Assembly (NCBI RefSeq): GCF_002797895.1
Contig: NZ_PGES01000001.1
Location: 5,208,001 to 5,272,000, forward strand
Length of the DNA stretch: 64,000 nt
DNA from: Janthinobacterium sp. 67
GTDB taxonomy: Bacteria > Pseudomonadota > Gammaproteobacteria > Burkholderiales > Burkholderiaceae_D
Direction: 5' to 3'
This document shows, piece after piece, positions 1-8,875 of this stretch; position 1 is the first letter of the stretch, and each line of letters begins with the position of its first letter. The notes below the pieces were generated by a model that worked only from the letters and a program-made list of their open reading frames with translations, did no database searches and was not told where the DNA came from. The position numbers and the translations under genes are program-made.

Positions 1-381
<381 letters not shown>

Positions 382-391
382 GGAGTTGACG

Positions 392-1627
392 ATGGATGCA
401 TTGCGTATCAATGGCGAACGCCTGTGGGCGGCGCTGATGGAACTGGCGCAGATCGGTGCGACAGCGAAGGGCGGCGTCAAGCGCCTGGCCCTGACGGACC
501 TCGACAAAAAAGGCCGCGACCTCGTGGTGGGCTGGGGCCGGGAAGCGGGCATGAGCATCACGATCGACCAGATCGGCAACGTCTTCATGCGCCGCGACGG
601 CGTGGATAACACCTTGCCGCCCGTGATGACGGGCAGCCATATCGACACGCAGCCCACGGGCGGCAAGTTCGATGGCAATTACGGCGTGCTGGCGGGCCTG
701 GAAGTGGTGCGCACGCTGAACGATTTACAAATCAAGACGCGGGCGCCCATCGAGGTGGCGTTCTGGACCAACGAGGAAGGCTCGCGCTTCGTACCCGTGA
801 TGATGGGCTCGGGCGTGTTCTGCGGCGCCTTCTCGCTCGAAACCGCGTATGCGGCCAAGGACACGGAAGGAAAAACCGTGGGCGAGGAGCTGGCGCGCAT
901 CGGGTACAAGGGCGAGCAGGTGCCGGGCGACCATCCGATCGGCGCTTATTTTGAGACGCATATCGAGCAGGGCCCCGTGCTGGAAGACGCCGATAAAGTG
1001 ATCGGCGTGGTGCCGGCCGTGATGGGCTTGTCGTGGTACGACTGCGTGGTGACGGGCATGGAAGCGCATGCGGGTCCCACGCCCATGGGACTGCGCAAGG
1101 ATGCGCTGCAGGTGGCCGCCACCATCATGCAGGAAGTCGTCGCCATTGCCAACCGCTACCCGCCGTACGGGCGCGGCACGGTGGGCATGGTGCAGGTGTT
1201 CCCGAACAGTCGCAACGTGATTCCCGGTGAAGTCAAGTTCAGCATCGACCTGCGCAATGTGAACGATGAACTGCTCAACACCATGCATGGGGAGATCACG
1301 GCCTTCATCGACGCCACGCGCGACAGGACGGGCCTGGGCATTTCACTGGAACGGGTGTCCTACTACCCGCCATGCCCGTTCCACCCCGACTGTGTGGGTG
1401 CCGTGCGCAACGCCACGGAAAAACTGGGCTATTCCGTGATGGACGTGGTGTCCGGCGCCGGCCACGACGCGATCTACGCGGCCCGGCTGGCGCCGGCCGG
1501 CATGATCTTCGTGCCGTGCAAGGACGGCATCAGCCACAATGAAATCGAAGACGCCAAGCCCGAGCACCTGGAAGCTGGCTGCAACGTGCTGCTGCACGCG
1601 ATGCTGGAGCGGGCCGTGGCGGTATAG
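392..1627 (+). CDS. Zn-dependent N-carbamoyl-beta-alanine/L-amino acid hydrolase (M20, HyuC/AmaB type)
   Basis: 411 residues. The ATG at 392 is preferred over an in-frame TTG at 386 because AAGGAG (380-385) sits six bases before it, overlapping the stop of the preceding gene. Metal-ligand motifs of the beta-ureidopropionase/allantoate amidohydrolase group are all present in order: GSHIDTQPTGGKFDG, NEEGSRF, HIEQGPVLE, GAGHDA and SHNE. The enzyme should hydrolyse an N-carbamoyl amino acid to the free amino acid, CO2 and ammonia. Following dihydropyrimidinase, the likely substrate is N-carbamoyl-beta-alanine (PydC role), but allantoate or N-carbamoyl-L-amino acids cannot be excluded from sequence. 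It meets the next gene tail to tail with a gap of two bases. Confidence 0.87.
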   Translation: MDALRINGERLWAALMELAQIGATAKGGVKRLALTDLDKKGRDLVVGWGREAGMSITIDQIGNVFMRRDGVDNTLPPVMTGSHIDTQPTGGKFDGNYGVLAGLEVVRTLNDLQIKTRAPIEVAFWTNEEGSRFVPVMMGSGVFCGAFSLETAYAAKDTEGKTVGEELARIGYKGEQVPGDHPIGAYFETHIEQGPVLEDADKVIGVVPAVMGLSWYDCVVTGMEAHAGPTPMGLRKDALQVAATIMQEVVAIANRYPPYGRGTVGMVQVFPNSRNVIPGEVKFSIDLRNVNDELLNTMHGEITAFIDATRDRTGLGISLERVSYYPPCPFHPDCVGAVRNATEKLGYSVMDVVSGAGHDAIYAARLAPAGMIFVPCKDGISHNEIEDAKPEHLEAGCNVLLHAMLERAVAV

Positions 1628-1629
1628 TC

Positions 1630-3384
1630 TTACGGCTTCGGCTGGAAGTTGCGTAAAAACGCCAGCAGCGCGCGCGCCGCGATGTCGGCGTCGTCGGCCG
1701 TCATGGTTTCCAGCGGGTTGTGGCTGATGCCGCCATTGCCGCAGCGGGTAAACAGCATCGCCACGTCGGTGATGGCGGCCATGGCCATGGCGTCGTGGCC
1801 GGCGCCCGACAGCAGCGCATACGGTTCGATGCCGACTGATTCCACGGCTTGCGCCAGCTGCGCCATCAGCCATGGCGCGCACGGCGCCGCACGCGCCGAC
1901 AGCAGCAGTTCCAGCTGATAGTCGATCTGGCGCCGCGCGCAGATGGAGGCGATGCCATCGAGAATATCGTCGACGGCACTCTGGCGCACGGCGTCAACAG
2001 CTGCGCGGATATCGAGCGACAGGGTGCAGGCGCCGGCGATCACGTTGACGGAACCGTTGGGCACGTGCAGCTGGCCCACGGTGCCTACCAGCGCTTCGCC
2101 CTGCCTGCAGCGCTGCTCCACCAGCAGGATGATTTCGGCGGCCGCGCTGGCCGCGTCCTTGCGCATGGTCATGGGCGTGGTGCCCGCGTGGCTGGCCACG
2201 CCGCCCAGATTGACCAGGTAGCGCGAGCTGCCTGCAATCGCCGTGACGATCCCCAGCGGCAGGTCGCGCTCGAGCAGCACGGGTCCCTGTTCGATATGCA
2301 CTTCCACATAGCCAAGCAAGTCGGCGGGATCGCGCGCGATGGCGCCGATGGCGCCCGCTTCGTGGCCGGCGGCGGCCAGCGCGTCGCGCATGCTCACGCC
2401 GTCCGTGTCACGCTGCTCCAGCAGCGATACGTCGAACTTGCCCGTGACGGCCGTGCTGCCCAAAAACGTGCTCTTGAAGCGTACGCCTTCCTCTTCGGCG
2501 AAGCCGACGACCTCGAAATGAAACGGCAGCTTTTCGCCCCGTTCGTGCAGGTGGCGCACGACGGCGATCGGCAGCACGATCCCCAGGCGGCCATCGTACT
2601 TGCCGCCGTTGCGCACCGTGTCGTAATGCGATCCCGTCATCAGGGTCTTCGCGCCGGGGGTATCGGACAGATAGCGGCCGACGACATTGCCGACGGCGTC
2701 GACGTGCACCTGCATGCCGGCTTCCCGCATCCAGTCGGCCAGCTGCGCAGCCGTTTTTTGGTGCGCCGGCGTCAGGTAGGCGCAGGTCAGGTTGTAGTCG
2801 CTGTCGCTCCAGCCGGCCAGGGTTTCGGCCTGCTGCATGATGGTCGGGCCGAAGTCCAGGCGCACGTCGAACAGCTCGTTCAGGCGCAGCTCGGCGATGC
2901 GCTTGATCTGCCGCAGCGATTCGGCCAGTTCATCGGCGTGGCGGTTTTTCAGGCGGCGCGCAAACGTGGAGATGATGTCCTGGCGCGTCAAGCCTTCGCC
3001 CGTCGGGCCCTTGACGGCCAGGATGAAGGGAAAGCCGAATTTGGCGTTGTAGTCGCTATTGAGGCGCTGCAGGGTGGCGAATTCGTCGGCACTGCACAGG
3101 TTCAGGCCGGACTTGGCCTGCTCGCGCGTCGATTCCGCCGTCAGCTGCCCGGCGATGGCGGCCTTGCCGGCCAGCTCGGGGTGGGCGCGTATCAGCCCCA
3201 GCTGCTCTTCGGGCGAGGCTTGCGCCAGCACGCGCTGCAGCTCCGTCTTGAGTGCCGTCAGGCTGGCAAACGGCCGGGCGGCGGCCGCGCGCTGGGCGAT
3301 CCAGGGCGAATGTTCGTAGATGCCATGCAGGCGCGCGATAAAATCGGCCGGGCTGCCGGCGTTCAGGTCTGAAAGGGTGGTCAT
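1630..3384 (-). CDS. Bifunctional OHCU decarboxylase / allantoate amidohydrolase fusion
   Basis: 584 residues from ATG at 3384; an in-frame TTG at 3402 would add six residues. Residues about 1-165 match 2-oxo-4-hydroxy-4-carboxy-5-ureidoimidazoline decarboxylase (UraD), with the HPELAGK motif (catalytic-type His near 68) and STREQ (Glu near 88). Residues about 170-584 match allantoate amidohydrolase (AllC), with GSHYDTVRNGGKYDG, FAEEEGVRF, HIEQGPVLL, GAGHDAMAM and ISHNPLE. The protein would join the step that forms S-allantoin with the step that opens allantoate. The intervening allantoinase and the earlier HIU hydrolase are not in this window. Both domains keep their key residues, so both look active. 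It lies downstream of and in the same direction as the LysR gene at 3457-4395. Confidence 0.85.
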   Translation of the reverse strand: MTTLSDLNAGSPADFIARLHGIYEHSPWIAQRAAAARPFASLTALKTELQRVLAQASPEEQLGLIRAHPELAGKAAIAGQLTAESTREQAKSGLNLCSADEFATLQRLNSDYNAKFGFPFILAVKGPTGEGLTRQDIISTFARRLKNRHADELAESLRQIKRIAELRLNELFDVRLDFGPTIMQQAETLAGWSDSDYNLTCAYLTPAHQKTAAQLADWMREAGMQVHVDAVGNVVGRYLSDTPGAKTLMTGSHYDTVRNGGKYDGRLGIVLPIAVVRHLHERGEKLPFHFEVVGFAEEEGVRFKSTFLGSTAVTGKFDVSLLEQRDTDGVSMRDALAAAGHEAGAIGAIARDPADLLGYVEVHIEQGPVLLERDLPLGIVTAIAGSSRYLVNLGGVASHAGTTPMTMRKDAASAAAEIILLVEQRCRQGEALVGTVGQLHVPNGSVNVIAGACTLSLDIRAAVDAVRQSAVDDILDGIASICARRQIDYQLELLLSARAAPCAPWLMAQLAQAVESVGIEPYALLSGAGHDAMAMAAITDVAMLFTRCGNGGISHNPLETMTADDADIAARALLAFLRNFQPKP

Positions 3385-3456
3385 GGTTTTCCGATCATGC
3401 AAGCGGTGATGATAGCGCCCAGTTCTGCGTCCATTATATGCGCGCGCTGATAGCGG

Positions 3457-4395
3457 CTATCGCTGCACCAGCGCCTTGGCGGCCGCGCTGACCTGATCGC
3501 GCAGCCATTTGTGCTCGGGCGCCTGGTGCACGCGCTGGTGCCACAGCTGGTAAAAGCGCATGGGCGGGAATTTCAGGGGCACGGTGTACGTTTTCAGCGG
3601 CAGGGTCTTTTCATAGAAGCGCATGAATTGCCGGCCCGTGGTCAGTACCAGGTCCGTCTGCGTCAGCATGTAGGGGATCAGGCCGAAATACGCCGACTCC
3701 ACCACCACGTTGCGCTGCAGGTTTTGCCGCTCGAGGAAGGAATCGATCACGCCGTGGTAGCCGGGCATCATCTGCGACGGCGCCACGTGGGGCATGCTCA
3801 GATAATCGTCGAGCGTCATGGCGTCGCTGGCCGTGCGCCGCGCATAGGCGTTTTCCGCATGCATGGCGCAGATGATGGGGTCTTCGAACAGCTTCGAGAT
3901 GTGCAGGTGGGCGGGCGGCTCGTCCCAGTTGGCGATCACCAGGTCCAGGCCGCCATCGGACAGCTGGCGGATATGGTCGATGCCCGGCCCCAGGCTGTGC
4001 AGCACGACGCGGCTTTTCGGCGAGCCGCGGCGCAGCAGGGCCACGACGTTGGGCAAGAACTGGCTGTCCAGGTAGTCGGGTGCGGCGATGTGGAAGGTGC
4101 GCGCCTCTTCCTGCGCCACGAACGGCGTCTTCTTGACGAACAGGCTTTCCGTCTGGTCGAGGATGCGCTTGGCGGGATTGAGCAGGCTTTCGCCATGCTG
4201 GGTGGGCACCATGCCGCGCGCACCGCGCACGAGCAGCGGGTCGCCCGTGAGTTCGCGCAGCTTGCGCAAGGAGGCGGAAATCGAGGGCTGCGGCTGGTTG
4301 AGCTTCAATGCCACGCGCGAGACATTCTTTTCCACCAGCAGCAGGTAAAGGATGCGGATCAGGTGCAGGTCGAGGTGTTGCGGCAGGCTGGACAT
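3457..4395 (-). CDS. LysR-family transcriptional regulator, probably of purine catabolism
   Basis: 312 residues with an N-terminal winged helix-turn-helix (about residues 8-67: VSRVALKLNQPQPSISASLRKL) and a LysR substrate-binding domain beginning near residue 95. Its start lies 131 bases from the divergently transcribed urate hydroxylase gene, and the shared intergenic DNA holds a palindrome (4415-4446). The position between the UraD-AllC fusion and puuD suggests control of urate/allantoin degradation, with a purine-derived effector. This role is inferred from context only. The binding domain is of the NodD/NahR-like type rather than the CatM type. Confidence 0.82.
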   Translation of the reverse strand: MSSLPQHLDLHLIRILYLLLVEKNVSRVALKLNQPQPSISASLRKLRELTGDPLLVRGARGMVPTQHGESLLNPAKRILDQTESLFVKKTPFVAQEEARTFHIAAPDYLDSQFLPNVVALLRRGSPKSRVVLHSLGPGIDHIRQLSDGGLDLVIANWDEPPAHLHISKLFEDPIICAMHAENAYARRTASDAMTLDDYLSMPHVAPSQMMPGYHGVIDSFLERQNLQRNVVVESAYFGLIPYMLTQTDLVLTTGRQFMRFYEKTLPLKTYTVPLKFPPMRFYQLWHQRVHQAPEHKWLRDQVSAAAKALVQR

Positions 4396-4414
4396 GTGGC
4401 GGCGGCTCTGTTGT

Positions 4415-4446
4415 ATATCGATTTGAATATGTCAAATATACGATAT
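4415..4446. promoter_or_regulatory. Candidate LysR operator between lysR and puuD
   Basis: The intergenic region holds ATTTGA (4421-4426) and TCAAAT (4432-4437) separated by five bases. Outside these lie ATATCG (4415-4420) and CGATAT (4441-4446), giving nested dyad symmetry. It starts 20 bases upstream of the lysR start codon, a usual place for an autoregulatory LysR site. Binding has not been shown. Confidence 0.4.
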
Positions 4447-4526
4447 TTTTCATGTGATGGGCGGTAAATCCGTTTATCTTGTGTAGATTGGCACGAATAT
4501 TGGTTCGGTCTGACTAGAGGAAATTT

Positions 4527-5759
4527 ATGGAAGTATTTGCCTACCTGATCCCGTACGGCCTTGAGTGGCTGAACCTGATCGTCCGCTGGCTGCACGTCAT
4601 CACGGGCATCGCCTGGATCGGTGCTTCCTTTTATTTCGTCTGGCTCGATAATTCGATCCGCCCGCCCGCGCCCGGCTCAGAGCTGGCGAAGAAGGGCGTG
4701 TCGGGAGAACTGTGGGCCGTGCATGGCGGCGGCTTCTATAACCCGCAAAAATACCTGGTGGCGCCGGCCGAACTGCCGAAGGAACTGCACTGGTTCAAGT
4801 GGGAAGCGTATTCCACGTGGCTGTCCGGCTTTGCGCTGCTGACGATTGCCTACTACTTCAATGCCCAGGCCATGATGATCGACAAGGCTGTGGCGGACAT
4901 CTCCAGTGGCCAGGCCGTCGGCATCGGCATCGCCACCCTCGTCATCGGCTGGACCGTGTACGACCTGCTGTGCCGCTCGAAGCTGGCGCAATATGAACTG
5001 TGGTTCGGCGTGACGGTGTTCGCGCTGATCGTCGGCGCCGCCTACGTGCTCACGCATCTGCTCAGCGGGCGTGCCGCCTACATCCACGTGGGCGCCATGA
5101 TCGGCACCATCATGGTGGCCAATGTGCTGATGCTGATCATTCCCGGCCAACGCAAGATGGTCGAGGCCATGGCCGCCGGCAAGCTGCCCGACCCGAAGCA
5201 TGGCTTGAAGGCCAAGCAGCGCAGCGTGCATAACAATTATTTCACGTTGCCCGTGCTGTTCATCATGATCAGCAACCACTACGCGATGACTTACCGGAAC
5301 GACCACGCGTGGCTGGTGCTGGCGCTGATCATGGCGGCCGGCGTCTTCATCCGCCATTTCTTCAACCTGCGCCACAAGGGGCGTGTCGAGTGGCGCTATC
5401 CGGCTCTCGGCGTGGCGCTGCTGCTGGCCGTGGCCGTGGCCATCGCACCGAAGGCACCAGCGCCGGTAGCTGCCGTGGCCGCGGTGGACCCGGCCGCGCA
5501 GTTCAAGGCCGTGCATGCCATCATCGCCCAGCGCTGCGCCACCTGCCATTCGGCCCAGCCCACGCAACCGGGTTTTGCCACGGCGCCGGCCGGCATGATG
5601 CTCGATAATGAAACTCAAATCCGCCAGCACGCGGCGCAAATCTACAAGCAGGCCATCGAATTGAAGGCCATGCCGATCGGGAACCTGACCAATATGACGG
5701 AGGCCGAGCGCAGCGAATTGGGCGCCTGGCTGCAACAGACCATGCAAGGAGCAAAATGA
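4527..5759 (+). CDS. puuD: Membrane-bound urate hydroxylase PuuD with C-terminal cytochrome c domain
   Basis: 410 residues. The N-terminal part (about 1-305) is hydrophobic, with roughly eight predicted membrane helices, and opens with WLHVITGIAWIGASFYFVWLD-type sequence typical of the DUF989/PuuD family. A linker leads to a single c-type haem motif CATCH (Cys337, Cys340, His341). PuuD-type proteins oxidise urate to 5-hydroxyisourate and pass electrons to the respiratory chain, unlike soluble cofactor-free uricase. A GAGG ribosome binding site (4516-4519) precedes the ATG. The stop overlaps the next start (ATGA), so the two genes are translationally coupled. It is divergent from a LysR gene. 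Confidence 0.87.
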   Translation: MEVFAYLIPYGLEWLNLIVRWLHVITGIAWIGASFYFVWLDNSIRPPAPGSELAKKGVSGELWAVHGGGFYNPQKYLVAPAELPKELHWFKWEAYSTWLSGFALLTIAYYFNAQAMMIDKAVADISSGQAVGIGIATLVIGWTVYDLLCRSKLAQYELWFGVTVFALIVGAAYVLTHLLSGRAAYIHVGAMIGTIMVANVLMLIIPGQRKMVEAMAAGKLPDPKHGLKAKQRSVHNNYFTLPVLFIMISNHYAMTYRNDHAWLVLALIMAAGVFIRHFFNLRHKGRVEWRYPALGVALLLAVAVAIAPKAPAPVAAVAAVDPAAQFKAVHAIIAQRCATCHSAQPTQPGFATAPAGMMLDNETQIRQHAAQIYKQAIELKAMPIGNLTNMTEAERSELGAWLQQTMQGAK

Positions 5760-6991
5760 CAACGCACGCAGAAAAAATCACGGCCTGGATCGACGACCAC
5801 TTCGACGAAGAAATCGCCTTTTTACAGCAGGTGGTGCAGCAGCCGACGGATACGCCGCCCGGCAATAACGCGCCCCATGCGGACCTGGTGGCGCAGCTGC
5901 TGCAGGCGTATGGCTGGCAGGCCGAAAAGCACGCCGTCCCAAAGGACCAGGTCGAGGCGTACGGCATGCAGAGCATCACCAACCTGATCGTGCGCCGCCC
6001 ATACGCGGCGGGCGGGCCGACCGTGGCCCTGAATGCGCATGGCGACGTGGTGCCGCCCGGCGACAACTGGACCTATCCGCCGTATGGTGGCCAGATCGAC
6101 GGCGGTTATATGTATGGCCGCGCGACGGCCGTCTCGAAAGGCGATTTCGCGACCTATGTGTTTGCCGCGCGCGCGCTCGAGGCGCTGGGCATTCCGCTCA
6201 AAGGCCAGCTGGAACTACATTTTACGTATGACGAGGAATTCGGCGGCTTGCTGGGGCCGGGCTGGCTGCTGGAACAGCAGCTGACGAAGCCCGATTTCGT
6301 CATCGCCGCCGGTTTCAGCTACGGTATCGTCACGGCGCACAACGCCTGTTTGCAACTGGAAATCACCGTGCACGGCAAGTCGGGCCATGGCTCGATGCCT
6401 GAGACGGGGCACGACGCGCTGCAGGCGGCCAACAAGATCCTCAACGCCATCTACGGCCAGCTGCCGGAGCTGAAAAAAATCAAATCCAAAGTGGCCGGAA
6501 TCGACTCGCCCACCATGCTGGTGGGCCGCATCGATGGCGGCACGAATACCAATGTGGTGCCGGGCAAGGTAGTCATGAAGATGGACCGCCGCATGATACC
6601 GGAAGAAGACCCGGTGGCGGTGGAAGCGCAGGTGCGCGCGCTGATCGAGGACGCCGTGCGCGGCGAGCCTGGCATCCGCATCGAGATCCGCCGCCTGCTG
6701 CTGTCGCACGCGCTGCGGCCCTTGCCCGGTTCCGAGCAGCTGGTGGGCAGCCTGCAGAAAAATGCGCAAGCGATCCTGGGCGAGACGATTCCCGCCGTCG
6801 GCACGCCTTTGTATGCGGATGCGCGCCTGTATGGCGAGCGGGGCATTCCTGCCGTGCTGTATGGCGCCGGCCCGCGCACGGTGCCTGAGTCGAATGCGAA
6901 GAAGGCCGACGAGCGCCTGGCGCTCGACGATTTGCGCAAGGCCAGCAAGATCGTCGCTCTGACCTTGCTCGACTTCCTGGGCGAGAAATAG
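5756..6991 (+). CDS. M20-family metallohydrolase-like protein, translationally coupled to puuD
   Basis: 411 residues with the M20 peptidase layout: catalytic domain, a dimerisation domain near 195-310 (HGKSGHGSMPETGHDA), and catalytic domain again. The first ligand motif is present (NAHGDVVP, His95/Asp97), as is the Glu pair (TYDEEFGG, 160-161). Other canonical ligands look replaced. The bridging Asp expected in a GRGTSDMKG-type motif reads Val126 (GRATAVSKG). The GEPT-type Glu reads in the AAGFSYG segment. The last His (AHxxDE) reads Lys382 (AKKADE). It may use a different metal set or be non-catalytic. The four-base overlap with puuD suggests a role in urate catabolism, but the substrate is unknown. 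Confidence 0.8.
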   Translation: MTTHAEKITAWIDDHFDEEIAFLQQVVQQPTDTPPGNNAPHADLVAQLLQAYGWQAEKHAVPKDQVEAYGMQSITNLIVRRPYAAGGPTVALNAHGDVVPPGDNWTYPPYGGQIDGGYMYGRATAVSKGDFATYVFAARALEALGIPLKGQLELHFTYDEEFGGLLGPGWLLEQQLTKPDFVIAAGFSYGIVTAHNACLQLEITVHGKSGHGSMPETGHDALQAANKILNAIYGQLPELKKIKSKVAGIDSPTMLVGRIDGGTNTNVVPGKVVMKMDRRMIPEEDPVAVEAQVRALIEDAVRGEPGIRIEIRRLLLSHALRPLPGSEQLVGSLQKNAQAILGETIPAVGTPLYADARLYGERGIPAVLYGAGPRTVPESNAKKADERLALDDLRKASKIVALTLLDFLGEK

Positions 6992-7060
6992 GGGCGAGAA
7001 ATAGAACGGGCGCTTTGGCTTACAATGGGGCGGACACTCAACCTGTGAAGAAGAGCCCCA

Positions 7061-7978
7061 TTGAATACCCGTTTTCTCGAAGCGTTTGTCTGGGCTGCGC
7101 GGCTGGGCAGTTTTCGCACGGCGGCCGACAAGCTGCACATCACGCAGGCGGCCATCTCGAACCGCATCGCCTCGCTGGAGCAGGATTTCGGCACGCGTTT
7201 GTTCGACCGCGACGCGCGTGAAATCCGCCTGACCTTTGCCGGGCGCAATCTGCTCGTGTACGCCGAACGCATGCTGGAACTGTGCCGCGACATGTATGCG
7301 GCCAATTCCTCGCCCGCGCAGATCACGGGCGAAGTGCGCATCGGCGTCATCGAAACCATCGTGCATACCTGGCTGATCCCGTTCCTGCAGCGCGTGCAGG
7401 AGCGCTATCCCGGTATCGAGATTCAATTGACGTCGGAATCGACGCGCCGCCTGCACGAACAGCTGCAGCAGGGCGAGCTCGATATCGCGCTGCAGACGGA
7501 CATGCTGACGGGCGACCATATCCGCAGCAGGGGCAGCGGCGTCATCGCCATGGGCTGGGCCGGCAGGGCCGCCGACTGGCCCGATACGGGCGCGCCATTC
7601 AGCGTGGCGCAACTGGCGCAGCATCCGATCATCACCATGAACCGCGGTTCGCAGCCGCATTCGGCCTTGAAGGCGCTGTGCCAGGACGAGGGCGTGCAGC
7701 TGGGAAGAGTCCACTGCGTCAGTTCGATCTCCGCCATCGTGCGCCTGGTCAAAGCGGGCTTCGGTATCGCCGTGCTGCCGCTGGCGCCCCTGCGCGAGGA
7801 AATCGAGCAGGGCCACATCGCCCTGATCCCCTGCACCAGCAGCCTGGCGCCGCAGCGCATCGTCATCAGCTACAGCGAAGACATCACCACGGAAGCGATC
7901 CAATTGGTCGCCATGCTGGCGTGCGAAGAGGCGGCCAGATTCACCCTGGGATTGGGCGCGGAGTACGGTGCGGGCTGA
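7061..7978 (+). CDS. LysR-family transcriptional regulator
   Basis: 305 residues starting with TTG at 7061. A stop codon lies in frame at 7046-7048 and no ATG or GTG intervenes, so TTG is the only workable start, with a purine-rich GAAGAAGAG stretch just upstream. Residues 1-60 form the LysR helix-turn-helix (GSFRTAADKLHITQAAISNR); residues about 90-290 form the periplasmic-binding-like effector domain. It follows the M20-like gene by 69 bases and precedes the amidase/transport operon at 8204-12347. It could regulate either; a paired repeat at 7980-8083 separates it from the latter. Confidence 0.84.
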   Translation: MNTRFLEAFVWAARLGSFRTAADKLHITQAAISNRIASLEQDFGTRLFDRDAREIRLTFAGRNLLVYAERMLELCRDMYAANSSPAQITGEVRIGVIETIVHTWLIPFLQRVQERYPGIEIQLTSESTRRLHEQLQQGELDIALQTDMLTGDHIRSRGSGVIAMGWAGRAADWPDTGAPFSVAQLAQHPIITMNRGSQPHSALKALCQDEGVQLGRVHCVSSISAIVRLVKAGFGIAVLPLAPLREEIEQGHIALIPCTSSLAPQRIVISYSEDITTEAIQLVAMLACEEAARFTLGLGAEYGAG

Positions 7979-7979
7979 C

Positions 7980-8010
7980 GTCGGCTTACGCTGACGCTAA
8001 GCCGACCTAC
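7980..8010. repeat. Palindromic intergenic repeat, copy 1 (REP-like)
   Basis: GTCGGCTTA (7980-7988) pairs with TAAGCCGAC (7998-8006) around a nine-base loop, followed by CTACG. It starts just after the LysR stop. The CCGACCTACG end is shared with three other copies in this window (8039-8083, 35636-35695, 35704-35739). It may also act as a transcription terminator, although no T-run follows. Confidence 0.7.
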
Positions 8011-8038
8011 GATGCTGTGGATAGAGAGACGCTGTGAC

Positions 8039-8083
8039 GTAGGTCGGATTAGCGCCCAGGCGCGTAATCCGACAACATTGTTG
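8039..8083. repeat. Palindromic intergenic repeat, copy 2, inverted relative to copy 1
   Basis: GTAGGTCGGATTAGCG on the left, then CGCGTAATCCGAC on the right, followed by AACATTGTTG. The arms TCGGATTA and TAATCCGA are complementary. It lies 28 bases after copy 1 with the CCTACG ends facing each other. The same AACATTGTTG tail follows the copy at 35636. Confidence 0.72.
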
Positions 8084-8123
8084 GCCTCATCCTCACCCAC
8101 AAGAAAAACTTATCAGTCGCGTT

Positions 8124-8178
8124 CAGAATAACCCGTTTGCCAAGTGATGGCGTGCCACCTATTCTGGGTTGGCACACC
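8124..8178. promoter_or_regulatory. Interleaved inverted repeats upstream of the amidase operon
   Basis: CAGAATA (8124-8130) is mirrored by TATTCTG (8160-8166). GGCGTGCCA (8149-8157) is mirrored with one mismatch by TGGCACACC (8170-8178). The cluster ends 25 bases before the ATG at 8204 and could be the operator and promoter of the operon. No clear -35/-10 pair was recognised. Confidence 0.35.
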
Positions 8179-8203
8179 ATCCATAACGCAGAACGGAACC
8201 ATC

Positions 8204-8875
8204 ATGACGACGTCCCCCACCTTGCCAGGCATCCTGTTTGTCTGGACCAGCGCCGACCCCGAACACGAACGCGATTTCAACCGCTGGTACGACCGCGAGC
8301 ACGTGGAAGAGCGCGTGCGCATTCCCGGCTTCGTCAGCGGCACGCGCTACCAGAGCGTGCGCGGTCCGCGCAAATACCTGGGCCTGTATCGCACCGATTC
8401 GCTGGGCGCCTTCCAGACCCCCGACTACTTCAAGGCCTTTGGCCAGCAGACGCCATGGTCGCTGACGAACTTGCAGCGCATGGTCGACCCGATGCGCCGC
8501 GTTTGCGCCATCGAGGCGGAAACGGGCATGGGCACGGGCGCCTGGCTGGCCGTGCTGCGCCTGGGCGCGCCAGCCATCGGCCAGGATGCGCAAGCCGTGG
8601 ACGCCATGGCCACGCTGGGAACGAAGCTGCTGCAGATTGACGGCGTCATCGCCACGCGTCTGCTGACACCTGACGCGAACCTGTCCGGCCCCCTGCCGGC
8701 GGAGCGGAAGGAAGGCCGCGTGCTCGACCCGATTTTCCTGATCGATGCGTCCTCCGAAAGCGCCGCCGTGGCGGCCGCCAATGCCGCCAGCGCGGCGCTG
8801 GAACTGGATGCGGAACAGGCAGCCATCCTGCAACTGTCCTGGCAATTGCGCGAGGCGGACCTGCGCGCTGCCTGA
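8204..8875 (+). CDS. DUF4286/EthD-like dimeric alpha-beta barrel protein
   Basis: 223 residues from ATG 8204; an in-frame upstream start at 8144 lies within the inverted-repeat region and is less likely. The N-terminal half carries the WYDREHVEERVRIPGF segment typical of small dimeric alpha-beta barrel proteins that act on or bind small organic molecules. The second half looks like a more divergent barrel repeat. There is no signal peptide, so it should be cytoplasmic. It is the first gene of a same-strand group with an MHS-type transporter, a DUF2848 protein and an amidase, pointing to catabolism of an imported amide or ring compound. The reaction is unknown. Confidence 0.65.
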   Translation: MTTSPTLPGILFVWTSADPEHERDFNRWYDREHVEERVRIPGFVSGTRYQSVRGPRKYLGLYRTDSLGAFQTPDYFKAFGQQTPWSLTNLQRMVDPMRRVCAIEAETGMGTGAWLAVLRLGAPAIGQDAQAVDAMATLGTKLLQIDGVIATRLLTPDANLSGPLPAERKEGRVLDPIFLIDASSESAAVAAANAASAALELDAEQAAILQLSWQLREADLRAA

